From Gavia stellata (lineage: Eukaryota; Chordata; Aves; Gaviiformes; Gaviidae): DNA of 64,000 nt. Location of the stretch: positions 99,533,383 to 99,597,382 of the forward strand of contig NC_082596.1 of assembly GCF_030936135.1 (NCBI RefSeq). The letters are read 5' to 3'. Positions 1-12,200 of the stretch are shown here, one piece after another. Positions within the stretch are counted from its first letter, which is position 1; every line of letters starts with the position of its first letter. Both the position numbers and the translations under genes were made by a program. Under the pieces are notes generated by a model. The model made no database searches, was not told the DNA's origin, and was given only the letters and a program-made list of their open reading frames with translations.

Positions 1-1486
1 GCAGTAAGGTGAATTTCTGAACCTATTGAACTCCTGTTAAAATTATCTTTTACTTCAGTTGTGCTGCATATGGTTTGTAGGAATTTCTTCTGTTACAGTA
101 TTTACTTATTGTAGTTTCTAGAATGTGTCTAGTCATTTTTACACATATTTGCTTTTTAGTAGGGTAGTAGTCTTCATTTAGAGGAAGTCCACTGTTTTCA
201 GTTTAACGTGTGTGTGCATATATATGTATGTACATGAAGATATTAATATCTATATTAATCTGTCAGTGCTATGGTTCAGTTATTTTTGACAGATTTATTG
301 ATTGTGTCTGCTGCAAGCGTTGTTTTTTTTACTGGAAATTGACACCCACAATCAAACGGGAAAGATGTATGCTGTAAAAATTGCAATTTTTCAATGATTC
401 TTGTAATTAATCCTTTTGTATTGACAGTTTCCAGGAGCTATGTTGCCAGGAGTGGTCTTTATCACTGGACAATTAAGCAACTGGCTTGAAAAAATAATGC
501 TGTTTTTGGAAACTGCCATGTGACGTTTGAAAATAAATGGGTCTGAACAGTTTTCTTACTTTGGTTTTGGCTTTGATTAATACTCCCAGATGTGCTTTGT
601 TTTAGGTAATTTCTGCCTGTTTTGACTGTTAGCATCTATTATAGGGGTCTATAGCCACGCATAAGTCCACATGTGAGACTCTTGCTAGCGCCGCTCAAGG
701 TATTATACAAAGACGGTGTTCAGCGCTTGGGCCTTCCTCATGGTAGTAATGTGACCACATTTTTTTTTTTTTCCTTTGAGCCTTGCTTCCCCACGGGAAT
801 TAATGTGGAACTTGTCAGAGTTTAGGTCCTCCAAGAGCTCCTGCTATTTGTTTTCATTGTAACTGTTGTTGGCATATCTCTAATATTAAAGGAACTTTTC
901 ATCGTCATAATGAGTCCTGCTTCCTCTCTCCCCTGACCGTGATCTCTCTTTTGTGACATCTCGTCATAAATTGCTTTGGAGTTCTTTTTATTGCCTCGTA
1001 CGAAATGGTAGAGCTCATTCATTTTTAGCTGCTCTGTGACAAACAAATACACTGGTTATGTAAGTGGACCTGGAAAATAAGAGAATGGGGGACGTCAAGG
1101 AAGTCTGTCTATAAATATGCTGTATAACCAAACTTTTCTAAATGAAGCACTGCAGTTCTGCAAGTGAAATAAAGCAGTTGCTGCTGAATGCATACTGTAA
1201 AGATAACGTTCTTCATTTGTTGAGCTTTCTTTGCATTAATTAAAATTAGGAAAAAACAAAGTATTTTAATGTGACCTTCATTTGGCATTTGTTTTAACTT
1301 TTCCTCTCCTGTTTTATTTAATTCTTCCACTTCTGTTGTTCAATTAGTGTTTGACCCCTTTAGCAGAGATGTAAATTAAATGACATTTCAATGCCATCCC
1401 ATATTTAAAATACTGTGTTAGTTGTGGATCATAAAGGATGATCTTCGTTCTTTAGCTAATTTATTCATTTAACAATTTCCCTCCAG
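1..1486 (+). other. Intron sequence upstream of the first visible exon
   Basis: AT-rich intron with no convincing exon. It holds a short TG/TA tract (208-232), a T run near 757-771 and an isolated small open stretch at 427-525 that ends in TGA and is followed by an AATAAA at about 531, noted separately. The open frames on both strands are short and lack coding character. Confidence 0.6.
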
Positions 1487-1553
1487 AAGTTCCAGCAGAA
1501 GGCTCTGAAGCAAACTAAGCAGAAGAAATCCAAGTCGGCTGAATTTCTGATGG
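1487..1553 (+). CDS. OFCC1: OFCC1 exon 1 of those visible (partial gene, internal exon)
   Basis: This 67-nt exon encodes residues 1-22 of the window's protein plus the first base of a split Val codon. It follows a pyrimidine-rich acceptor (tttccctccag) and ends at a good donor (ATGG|GTGAGC). The peptide starts KFQQKALKQTKQKKSKSAEF, and I recognise this as the start region of OFCC1. It is strongly basic (residues 8-16 are mostly Lys/Gln), which would suit a juxtamembrane or lipid-facing segment of a membrane protein; that role is inference. OFCC1 is the counterpart of fish ojoplano, reported as a transmembrane protein needed for basal constriction of the optic cup epithelium. No membrane segment or start Met is seen here, so earlier exons lie to the left. 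It is a clean phase 0 to phase 1 exon. Confidence 0.85.
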
Positions 1554-1852
1554 GTGAGCCTTGCTTGATGAGTTATTGCTCATAATTTGTGTAAGGATTA
1601 ATTAACTAATTACAGACAAATGGCTGTGGGCGAAATTTTGCTCTTGCTTGTCAGGGTGCAATTTGTAATTATTTTAATCATTTATTCTTTTTTTTTTTTT
1701 TAGAGTTAATTTTAACCTAATTCTGTTTTGGCGACATTTGAGGACGATACACTTGAGTCTTTCAGCAAAGGAATTACTAGAAGGAATTTTCTGCTTGTCA
1801 TTGAAATACACTTTGCTATAATGTGCTCTTCTGACCTCCTTGTTTTCTGTAG

Positions 1853-2029
1853 TAAAAGAAGAGAGAGCAGCAACAGAAGGCATTGAAAATCCAGCTTTTA
1901 ACATCAGCAGCACAGATCTTTCAGCATATCAGCCTTCAGAAGAGAAAGTTATTAGACATGACAAGCCAGATAGCACCCTTGCAGCTCACCAACAAAAACT
2001 CGGGCTGCAAGCCCATGCCGAACCAAGAG
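1853..2029 (+). CDS. OFCC1: OFCC1 exon 2, carrying the NPAF motif
   Basis: This 177-nt exon (phase 1 to phase 1) encodes residues 23-81 plus one base. The acceptor is tgttttctgtag and the donor is AGAG|GTGAGA. The peptide begins [20 protein letters not shown]. Residues 35-38, at 1888-1899, are NPAF, an NPxF-type sequence. In medaka Opo an NPxF endocytic motif is reported to bind the PTB domain of Numb/Numbl and so affect integrin endocytosis at the basal surface; I infer that this is the same site. After it come a Ser/Thr/acidic stretch ([11 protein letters not shown]) and a Gln/His-rich stretch ([16 protein letters not shown]). The similarity to OFCC1 is recognised from memory and is the strongest evidence for the gene name. 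The intron before it is only 299 nt, much shorter than the others. Confidence 0.9.
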
Positions 2030-2194
2030 GTGAGACATCAAACCCGATTAGCTTCAAACGCAGCAACAGTGGTTGTGGTCCCCATCCAACCTGCATTCTC
2101 CATGGCCTGTGCCGGGCGTTCCCATCCTGACCTGTCCAAACAGACGCCCCTGCACACCCTGGATGAGAAACCCAAAATACTGAAAATATTTAGA

Positions 2195-2395
2195 GACCCG
2201 GCCTCCGTCTCCATGCTCCCCGTAACGGGGGATGCGGGTTGCGCCGGTGCTGCCCGCCAGCGGAGGGGAGCGCAGGGAGCAGGGTCTCATGGCAGCACTT
2301 CCCCGTAATTTGTGTCGGCTTGGTTTTCGGAGGCACCGCAGCTGGTCCGAGCGCACAGATGCTGCTCCCTCGCTGGCTCCCAAGCATTGAGTAGT
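2195..2395. promoter_or_regulatory. Small CpG-island-like patch inside OFCC1
   Basis: About 200 bp of GC-rich sequence (roughly 60 percent by eye) with about 17 CpG dinucleotides, close to the number expected from base composition, set in CpG-poor AT-rich intron. It contains the near-palindrome CCCCGTAACGGGG at about 2218-2230. It lies about 170 bp after exon 2. It could be an internal promoter or merely a GC-rich relic; no TATA or initiator element is clear. Confidence 0.35.
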
Positions 2396-2924
2396 TTTAA
2401 ACAGCTTACAGATCCATGATTGATTGTTGTCCTTAGGTCTCCCATATGCCCTCAGTCAATCAGCATCTTGCTTCTGCTTCATGTTTCATTATTTTTTTTC
2501 AGCCAGCGTTGCTCAGATACTTGGAGCAAAGTCCTGTTCGCTCAGCTTGTCCAGGAGGAGCAATCCTGGCTTTTAAGCTCAGCTTTGATGCAGCACCCAA
2601 AAGAGACACTGCCTCAGGACGCGATCTCTGTTTATTACTTAGGTTCATTCAAACAGACTATAAGGATCTTTACCGATGTCAGTTTTCCTTTTGCAGAGGT
2701 TTGGTATCTTTTAACCTATTGTTTGATTACTCCATTTTGAATTATTATTACTGCTGAATGTTACAATGAATGGTTATTTTTACTTAGTAATCCAGTGAGG
2801 AAGAAGGTGAGGAAAAGAATTTAAAGGCATCTTGTGAGCTATACGAGGAAAATCTTGGGCCAAGATTTAATGTAAAAGCAAAAATGCCTGAAGTCAGACT
2901 CAAAATCTTCCCTAAATACACATC

Positions 2925-2945
2925 AAAAAAAAAAAAAAAAAAAAA
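2925..2945 (+). repeat. Poly(A) tract (21 A)
   Basis: Uninterrupted run of A. No target-site duplication or retrocopied sequence is visible next to it. Confidence 0.95.
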
Positions 2946-3818
2946 TTACCTTATTGGATTGTGTGTAAACGTGCATCCAAGGCCGGAGACCTCCCAAGGT
3001 ACCAAAGGAACCGGTATGACTTTGCAAAGTCCTGATCACCCAGCGTTTCCCGTTAACTCACAAGCCGCGATGCTGCTTGCTAAGTACCCTTGCATGCCAG
3101 CCCAGGCATTTAAATGGGTAAGTGCAGGCTGGTGAGCAGAACTTCAGGCATTTGCTTTTAAAACTCTGGACCTTGTTGTGTTAAGATTTTTATCCTTGCA
3201 GGACTGGAGAGCCCACGGCTCCTAACAGCCCCTTGCAAAATTAGGTTTGGCTTTCCATTTAGCCTTCATGTGACTCTGTGTAGTGCTGCACGGAGCAGGA
3301 ATTCTTCGTCTTTCCTTTGCAGCCTGTCAGAACAGTGATTAAGCAGACAAAGGGATTGATTGTTTTTTAATGAAATAGTCTATCTGGCAAAAAATGAAGT
3401 CGGGCTCGCTGGAGACTATCCATGCTTTCAGTCGCCTCTTCAGAAATTCATGAATAGTTCCCTCAAGAAAACAACACATTTTTTTAAAAGCCTGAAATGC
3501 GTTTTTAAACATTTTGATTTTTCATCCTAAGTAGCATTTTGTTCAAAAAACCCTAACTGAATATAATCTTTGTGAAAGGAGTAGAAATTGTTACATTTCG
3601 CCTGGAATGCAATGCCTTGATACACTGCTAAGTGTTTCTGTAATGGGAGAGGAAAGCTTGCTGAGAGTTAGAAAATGTTGTTTCCCAACGCTGTGTCTCC
3701 CTCCTTGAACTTCTGTTCATCCAGTTAACCAAAAAATCAGTTATTCACATAGCTCTGCCTCTAAGTCACGCAGCTATTAAAAAAAAACCACATCCATTTA
3801 TGCCATCATAAAAAAAAG

Positions 3819-3866
3819 TCTAGATTGGAAGAGACCTCTAGAGAATCATCTGGTCCAACCTTGCAT
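3819..3866 (-). mobile_element. CR1 LINE 3'-end remnant
   Basis: The string agattggaagagacctctag followed by agaatcatctggtccaacc is the reverse complement of the 3' end of avian CR1 elements (canonical form: gttggaaaagacctctaagatcatctagtccaacc). Only about 50 bp is recognisable; the rest has decayed. Confidence 0.7.
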
Positions 3867-5559
3867 TAAATTATTCTTAGTCTAACTTATGTCAGGACTT
3901 GTTTGGCAGTCACAGGGGCCATTTCAAATTTATCAAGGTCTGCTAATAAAACAACAGCTTCAAGCCTGTCCAGAAACCTGGGAAAAAAGTTGAACTAAAC
4001 CTTCTGGTACCTTACAAGCTAATTTTCCCCATTCCCAAGTGTAACAATACTTCATTAAAGAGGGAAAGGGAAAAGCTAACTGCATAGGTAAGCGCAGTAT
4101 CCCATGAATGTAGTAATGTATAAATGGTTGTATTTCACAGCCCTCAGTGAAGACTAGGTCTACAGGTAGCTTGCCCTTCTTGTGGCAATCTGTTGTGGTT
4201 TGGGACCGCCAGAGCCCACGGGATCGGTTCCTCAAGCCTGCCTTCCTTTGCTTTGCTCCATGTCCATAGCTCCTTTGCATAGCTGCTGTCATTTCAGCTC
4301 TTAGCAAAAACACGCGCGGTGTTGAAAACTACCACCATCCTATAGCATAGGGGAAACTCTTCCACAGCTTCTTCTCCTGCCCCTCAGCTCTCAGGAGCCA
4401 CTGTGCAGTTCACAAGAGAGATTTTTAGCACAGAATTCTCCTTTTTTTTTCCCCTAGGAGGCAAGACTTGTGCCCCATGCCAGAAGCTGTTTCTCTAGGA
4501 GGGTGTGCCCACACACCTCGGCATGGCTTGTTGCCCCAAACTTTGCTATGCCAGTAAGATGACAGTCCTTTTGCCACTTCACGCCAGACTTCCTTACCTT
4601 AAGGGAAATGCCTGGCAAGTGCAACAGCACAGCCTGTGTAAAATAAACATGTTTTAGGCCCCTCCACTTCTCCCTTCCGCTTTTCTCCCCTTTTTTCCCC
4701 CAGGTGCCAATAAAATACTCTTCCTTTTGGGGTTTCCTCCCCTCCACAACCATTGGGTGCTCTTCCAGCTCTCAGCCCCCAGGCTTAGGTTCAGTTACTT
4801 ACTCAATGGGGAATGGCGTTTGTCAATTCTAAAGCTCGGTGTTAAACTGTACAATTTAAAAACAGTTATAACCGTAAGCACAATTATTTAATTGCAGCAT
4901 TTAGCAGATTACAGGTTGAAAACACTATATAAACATCAGGCTGGATTTTCAGGCTATGCACTTGAAGGCAGGGCATGGAGATGGCATTGCCTTTCCATTA
5001 TCTTTCCACCCATTGCCCATGTCGTTAATGGCAGCAAATAATAGCTACAGGGGTTGCTATCATTTCCTCCATCTTGCAACAGTGTCACAGCATGTTCCTC
5101 TGTCAGCAATTGCTGGAGGGGAGTGTTCTCGAGAAAAACCTCCACCTACTTTTGAGATGCCTTCTCGCACACCTCCATGCTAAGGATACTGGGAAGGAGC
5201 GTGAATAGTCAACTGTGTGTTTAAGACAGCCTTAAAACCTGTTCCTGGAATTTGGCTATGTCTGCACAGGAGGCTGCTCTACAGAACACGTATCACTTGG
5301 GGATTAACTGGCCACTGCAGAGGTTCGTGATATTGCAATTTGCCTGCCTCTGCCCCCAAACAGCTTAATTCACAGGTATGTTTGTGCTATATTGACATTT
5401 CCATTCCCTTTCCTCAGGCAACAGAACATCTTCTGAAAAGGAGAGTTTGTGAACTGATTCCTGTTTTCATGAAATCTTTCCAGTATTTTTTTTCCAGAGG
5501 CTTTTTCACTTCGCAGACCAGATTGGTGGGGACTATTCTGGTGACTCAAATTGCAAGGT

Positions 5560-5705
5560 TCTTACGTGCTTTGCTTGTGGGGAAATTAAGGCAGAGCATG
5601 AGGCCTTATCTTCAGTCACCCTCCAGGCCTGTGATGGAAATAGAAATAAAATCTCTGTTGCCTAGTCCATTGCTCTGTTCGTTAGGCCATTCGGTGTCTC
5701 ACACT
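5560..5705 (-). mobile_element. MIR-type (tRNA-derived) SINE, decayed
   Basis: Read on the + strand it follows the order of a reversed MIR: a 'ggggaaattaaggcagag' segment (usual form: ggggaaactgaggcacagag), then 'gatggaaatagaaataaaat' (usual: gggaatagaacccagga), then 'cctagtccattgctctgttc' and 'gttaggccat' (usual: cccagtccagtgctctaaccactagaccat). The last part corresponds to the tRNA-like A-box end on the minus strand. It sits inside the open frame 5340-5831, which argues against that frame being a gene. Confidence 0.6.
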
Positions 5706-7251
5706 GTCGTATTTCCCGTGATGGACAATATTCCAAATTTTATCATCTTCATCAGTAGACTGTTGTTCAGGAATAGGCCACTGAGTAACTCCTTCTGCTG
5801 TATGCTTCCCATCATTGCTCTTATATGGTGAAGACCTGGTACTACTGTTAAATGTTATAATGACCCAGAGGAAATGGCTGACTATTTACTCAGATTAATC
5901 TCCTGATTTCCAACCAGCTGATTGGTTGCAGCAGCTTCTACCCTATTTTCTCTTTGTGATTCTATGCTGACTTTTTGCTGATCGCTCTCACCACCTTCAT
6001 TTCTTTCATACATCGCTTGTAAAATTAAGGTCGTCTAGCAGTGGCCTTGTCTTTGCCAAACTGTGCAATTTATTTGTTTCTGAAAGTACTCAGAGTTTCC
6101 TTGTGACTAAAGCTGACCAACTCTTCTGTCTTTTCTCCCCTCAGCAAATGCTGAATTTGCCAGAAATCTTCATGTTTGCCATTGCAATGGGAGGTCTAAT
6201 AAACAAGTTTCTCTGGGAAAAATATTTGGGGTTAGATCACCCAAATCCAGAGTGACAGGAACATATGTCCACCTGTTTCTCAATTGCCAGGTGCCTGATC
6301 TCAAGGTGGGCCAATATTGGCTTTTCTCTTTTCTCGAGAGGTGTTTAAACCCAAGACACTTTGTAGAGTGCCCTAATGTTCAGGCTGGCTTGGTAAAGTC
6401 TCTGCCCAGGAAAGGGCTTCCAGCAAACTGTCGTGATGGAAGCGTCAAACCTCCAGGAATATGCCGTCTTTGGCTGATGACAGAGTATGAGGGCAGTTGC
6501 TCAACCTCAGATGGATGAAGTATGTCACAAGCAATCCCTTAACACAGGACTACTGTACTTACCATTTTATCATAGGCCTGTAAAGCAAATATTAATCTAT
6601 TTTAGCATTCGATACATTTTGTCCTCAGGTGCTGTGATCAGAAAATGTGCAAGTGGCTTATACCAGTTTTGTACAGCTTAGCGTTCACCACAGCCACAGA
6701 GCTACGCAGATTTGGCCCAACTAATCCTGAGAAGAGCCCTGTGGGATGGCACTGTTCACATTTCTACAAGATAGGTAAAATTTCCAGCCCAAGCGTACAG
6801 AGGGAATATACGTCAGTAGAAATTAGACTGATCTGTCTGGGGTGCCGACCGTGCATGTGAGCTGCAGAATCCAGGCATGGGGCTTTTTGAGCGTCCTCCC
6901 TGCCTTGTGCCTGGTGGTTGCATAGACACCTTTGGAGACTGGGGTACTCTGGCTTTTGCATGGAAGATGAAAGAAAGGCTAATTGTGTTCTCCTGTATCC
7001 TGCACAATTGTACAAAGGCTAGAGACAGTCTGACCCTAAATGTTCATGATTCAAGTTAAAATTGTCTCCAGATGACAAGAAGCATTCATTTTTTTTCCCC
7101 TATCATCCCCAATACACAAATCTTTTTTTAAAACTAGATTATCTTCTGAAATCAAAAGCTCTAATTAATTCTACCATTTTATCTGCAACAGGCGCCATTA
7201 ACATCTCATATCATGCTCCAATAAATTTGCCCACAGAGATTAACAACGTTT

Positions 7252-7298
7252 GAGGGGGGGATAAAAAAAAGAGGAAAAAAAAAAAAAAAGGAGGGAAA
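7252..7298 (+). repeat. Purine tract (G7 then A-rich)
   Basis: A run of G followed by A runs broken by G, almost entirely purine on this strand. Confidence 0.9.
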
Positions 7299-8661
7299 GA
7301 AAACTCTTTTGACTGAAGACCAGAAACTATTCTTCTAATTAGCCCGAGTACAACATGGCATTAACATGGCTATACTGCTTCTGGGAGCAAATTAGTGTCT
7401 CGATGTGGCATGCTGCTGCACCACCTCCTAGCTGGGGAGCTACGCTGGATGTACCTAACGCTGTGCTGCATGCATCCTATGGGAAAATCCCACTGTAAAA
7501 TAGAGCAGTTCTGCTCCTTATCAAAAGCCAAACTAGAGAGAAGCCTTTGCTAAGGAACAGTTACTGCTGAAGGTAGTTCAATTGCGGCAGGGTAGTATCA
7601 GCCCTTTCTTGCTCAAGTGCGTGACTGGGCGAGGACCTTGACCCAGGAATATGCAGAAGGAACCATGGGGGATATCAATTTGATGATAAAAACATCAGCA
7701 AGTGCATCAAATTCAGTCTGCTTACAGAGAACTAGAGGCTGAAGCTTTTTCAACAGGATCTAATTTAATTCTAAAGATATGCTAGTTCCCCACTGGAGAG
7801 ACAAGTGCAGATGAAAAAACCAGGCATCTGCTGGAAACTCACGTTTGTGCTGCATGTGAAGGAAATGGGAGCTTGCAACACTGGCTATTTGTGTTGGACA
7901 AAATGATTTGCATAAAAGATGGGACCAGAAGTATGAATCCTAACCATACCCTTTTTTTCTTAAACAACGGCAAAGTTTGTATCTAATAATTCAAGTTCTG
8001 TGTATGTGGTTCTATGCTTTCTGATTCCAACAGGGACTTGAAATAGAAATGCCAAACCCAGTATGCAGGGCATGATGGATCACCATGTATGCATAGGAAT
8101 AAAAAGGGTTGTCATTGGAAGTAATTTTGCGTTGAATTACACAATGTGTAATCCAATTGAAATCAGCAGAACGGCACAAGGTGTAATGTAGTGTGCAAAA
8201 CGTGATCCATTGCATGCAATTTCAACAACAAGGATACTGTACCACTCATCTAAGTAATGTGCTAAAATTGAATTTGTGAAAGGTAGGGGGAGAAGAATTG
8301 TGAAGAATGGATGCATTTTATAATTGGGAAATACTGTTTCAGAAGGTGACTGAATATATATTTTTAAGGCTAATTTATTACACTTGGAAATTGTTTGCTT
8401 CATAATAGTGCTGCCAGACCTTCGAAATTCAGCAAGTTCCCTCACTGCAATAGTGTGGGACCAGCCGAGCCTACCAGCCAGGGAGCTCTCGGTATCCATT
8501 TTCTCCATTGACATGTGTCACGTTATCTAATAGTGTTCCTAAATGAACTCCGTCATCATCAGTAAATCTTTTTCTCACGCCTTCGACCAACAGCGTTTCC
8601 CCAGGAAAAGCAGCAGGTCTCACACTGGCGTCCCTTGGCACAGTGCCCTCTGTTGCCTGCA

Positions 8662-8694
8662 GGGGGAAAAAAAAAAAAAAAAGAAAAAAAAAAA
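8662..8694 (+). repeat. Purine tract (G5 A16 G A11)
   Basis: Uninterrupted purine run. A second, shorter G/A run follows at about 8759-8774. Confidence 0.95.
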
Positions 8695-9234
8695 TAATTC
8701 CCGTGCTGTACCTTTGCTTAAACAGCAGCAAATGTGGTAAGTCTTCGAGGAGCGGTGTAGGGGAAAAAAAAAAAGTGGGTGCCGTGAGTGCAGTGCGGTG
8801 TTTTTCAAGTGTCGGGGAAGGCGCAACACGGTCTGCACTGCTCAGGCTCATGGCCGGCCTCTTTGCCAGCGTCCTGTCAAAGCTGACAAGGGAGTTTATT
8901 CAAGGCTTGCAATATAAACATAAGACACAGTTATGTGGTTAACTCATTACCTATGGTTTCCACTGAGGATAAGGAAAATGACATGCGATACTTCTAAAAA
9001 ATCAAGAAGTCACCCGGTGATGGTAGTATTTAACAAGATGTGTCTTCAAGATATAATCTGCTGTCCAGTCACTTGCTTAATGCTCTTCAGTTCGAGGATG
9101 CTGTTAATGTGTAATTTTTCACTGAATTCTGCTTGGTACTCATGAAAACTTGAAGCTCTATGTAAAACACTCTAGTCCCCACCCTCCCATGTATTTGGTG
9201 ATAAACTGGAACAACTTTGTGCTTCCCAGGAATC

Positions 9235-9260
9235 TTATTTTAGATCTACGTCTAAAATAA
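9235..9260. repeat. Perfect inverted repeat (10-bp arms, 6-nt loop)
   Basis: TTATTTTAGA at 9235-9244 is followed after tctacg by its exact reverse complement TCTAAAATAA at 9251-9260. No known terminator or miRNA is implied; the stem is too short for a miRNA precursor. Confidence 0.85.
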
Positions 9261-12200
9261 CATAGATAATATTTGTCTATACTTATAATACAGATGATAA
9301 TGTTAGATGTAAATCTACAATAGTAATAATATGTCTTAATTAAGGCATTCAGATTCTATATGTAACCTAGATTGGCCTGTATAAATTTAATTAAAGGCAT
9401 TTGTAATGGCCACGAGCTGAGGTAAACGTAACAGATATCATGGTTCGGTAATGACAATCAAAAATCCAAACTAAAAGTATAACTTCTGGTTAACTCATAA
9501 TAGTTCCCTATTTTTTTTTCTTGCCAAAGTAAGAATGCAGAGTTAACATTGTTTTGTGGATTACATATCAATTCACTATGTTCTTCAAAACTAAAGTTTT
9601 ATATTTAACATCTTCATTTAGATGTGAGTAAATCTAGCAACACAAAATTTTGGAATAAAAGGTCAAAATGTTTTCTTTTGAAAATTTTACACTTTCCTAA
9701 ATTATTTTCCAGTTTAAAATCATTGTTTAAATCAACTAAGAACCTATAAGGTCACCGGAAATCCAGTCAGTTTTTCACTATCCAGGACCTCTCACTGTTA
9801 ATGCAGTTTTGGTTGATGATTTTTTATTTTTCTTCACCTCTGCATTCTGTGAGATTTTTTTTTAAGGTTGCAGGTTTTCTTCTCCTCTCTTATGCTTTAA
9901 TTGTTTTGAATTATTTTTTTATAATTCTTTATAGTTTTTTTCCAAAGTGCAGATTAGAAGCAAAGGCCTGTATCTACAAAGAAGCAATTTGCAGGTATCA
10001 AGCTTTGTCAATGTAGGTGCTGAATCATGAAAACAGGTGAGCGGAGTGCTAATCACAAGACCCGCCATGCCTTGGGGAAGGGCAAATAAGTGAAACAGTT
10101 GGGATCGGGAGGAAGGGGAGAAAAGGTTCCCACCTCCTGCGTTTCCAGATCTTAGCTGTTGTTGGCCAAGTTGAGGTGGGTACCTCTCTTAGAGGGGATT
10201 CAGGTCTGACCCCAGGATGCTGCTTTGGCTCATGTGGTCGCATACCCTTCTCATAAAGAAACCAAGAAATATGCTAGCACAGAACCTTATGTTTGGGCTG
10301 CCTAAAGGGCCCATATCTGTAAAGTAAAATTAAAAGTGTCCCTAGGGAAATAAGTTCAATTCTGTTGGATGGAGACAGTGAGTATTTACCATGATGTTCT
10401 CCAACAGGAACTGCTGCTGAAATCAATGCTTTAAGACAGCTGTGTGGAAAGCGGGACTACTCTTTTCCATTCCTGGCTGCATCACTGTGTTTCAAAAGCA
10501 CTTTGGGTCAAATCGCTGTCTCAGACTGGAATTTCATCTCTCCAAGATGCTTCTGTCTTATTCTATCTTATGCAAAAGGCTTTTATGAGTTGCTGTAGTA
10601 ATGTCCAGTGATGTCTTACCAAGTCATTGGTAGAGACACGTATTGACCACACTGCTGCCTGAAACGGGAGAGCTGTAACTTAATAAGGCGAGTTTGCTTA
10701 GACCATAAGCTGCATTCTGTCTTCTAATGAAAGCTGGCTCGTGCCAAAATTTTTGCTTTTATTCCTAAGGTCCGGCATCACTCTGAAAACAAGTACCAGT
10801 AAATCCTTATTCAAGCTCTTAGTAATCGGTCAGCTGGCTATTAATAATTCCTTCATTTTTACACTGGTCAGGAGGCACTTAACAAATCTAACAGTTTTGT
10901 TTATTCTTTCATTAAACTAAAAACCTAGATCAATAGTACAATATGAATGGAATAATTTCCTGTCATCCAAATTCCATGCTGTACCCTTGATGTGATATTG
11001 ATATGCGCTACCTGATCTCTTTGAAGTGTAGAAGACATTGTAGAAATGCAGCTTAGTCATGCCATTTCTGTGGTATTCTCAGGACATAGACTGTATAATT
11101 GACTACAGATATCTTAGCTTAAAAGCCATCTTAGAGTTTCATCCAGTCCTAGTAATACGTGTGCAGTCCCATGGGCTGCATCCAAGGATTATGCTAATTT
11201 TATTAGCAACTCCTCTTGCTTTAATTAAACTGTATAAATTCCCACCTGGTCACTGTTGTGCCAACACCCTTCTTTCCATTTTTATATGAATTTATCGATA
11301 ATCTGTGGTTTTGCACTTCAATTCTGATTTCCTGAATTATCCATTGTGTTTTCCACATGAAATAACAAAATTTTGAGGGGTGAATAGGGTTTCAAATTGA
11401 GTTAATGGGTTTGAGCAAACCTCTGGATCAAAGTAAAGAACTAAGTTCCTAAAGTTGGCCAAGTCTTTGAAGGAGCAGGTATTCAAAGTAACTTGCTATG
11501 TGGAAGCGCCAAGCTATACATTGCTGTTCAAAATACCTGCAAGCAAGCTCTGTATTAACATTTACTTTACTGTGTTTATACCGCAAAGCAGAGCGATGTG
11601 AATTCCTTAGCGGACTGTTAATTTACATGTTACACACTTTCAAATATTTCCAAAAGCCAATGTGAAATGATCAGTAATCTGTTCACATTCTCACAAAATA
11701 TTATTAGCAAAATGCCTTGGGCAGTATGTTATGTTGACTAAAATTGATAATTTTATATTTTAAAACTAAAGCAACTCCCCCTGCCCCCAATAAATTTCAG
11801 GACCTGCCCAGAGCCCAGACATCCTGGTCACATGAGTTCTCAAGGTGTGTGTTGAGCTGATGGGGGAAAAAACCAAAAAAACCCACAACCCCCTACAAGA
11901 GCAGTGGTCTAAGGTTTGCAATGATTTCGATTCTTTAGCAAACCTCACTGGAAGTTTTCTGTGGAGTCTTGCAGTGTAAAATGGCTTTTATCTATAAAAT
12001 CACCATAAGGAGGTGATTCTGGCATTTACCACTCATTCTACCTACGTAGGTTTTAAAGTGTGTACGTTGCTCTGGAGAAATCAAACCTGGTTCTTCTTTT
12101 TACTTCTGCATAACTTTCTGTCTCAAGCTGTGTGCGGTTCTGACAGAGTCAAAGCCCTGGATAAAGTATCTCATACTCCTCAAAGAAGGGTTGAGGTTGT

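Noticed and set aside
2420..2757. Overlapping open frames after exon 2
   Set aside because: They do not continue the exon 2 frame through a splice site, and translated content is unrecognised; likely intron.
5340..5831. 163-codon + strand open frame, the second longest in the window
   Set aside because: It overlaps a reversed MIR-type SINE, has no recognisable protein and no supporting splice sites in phase with the gene.
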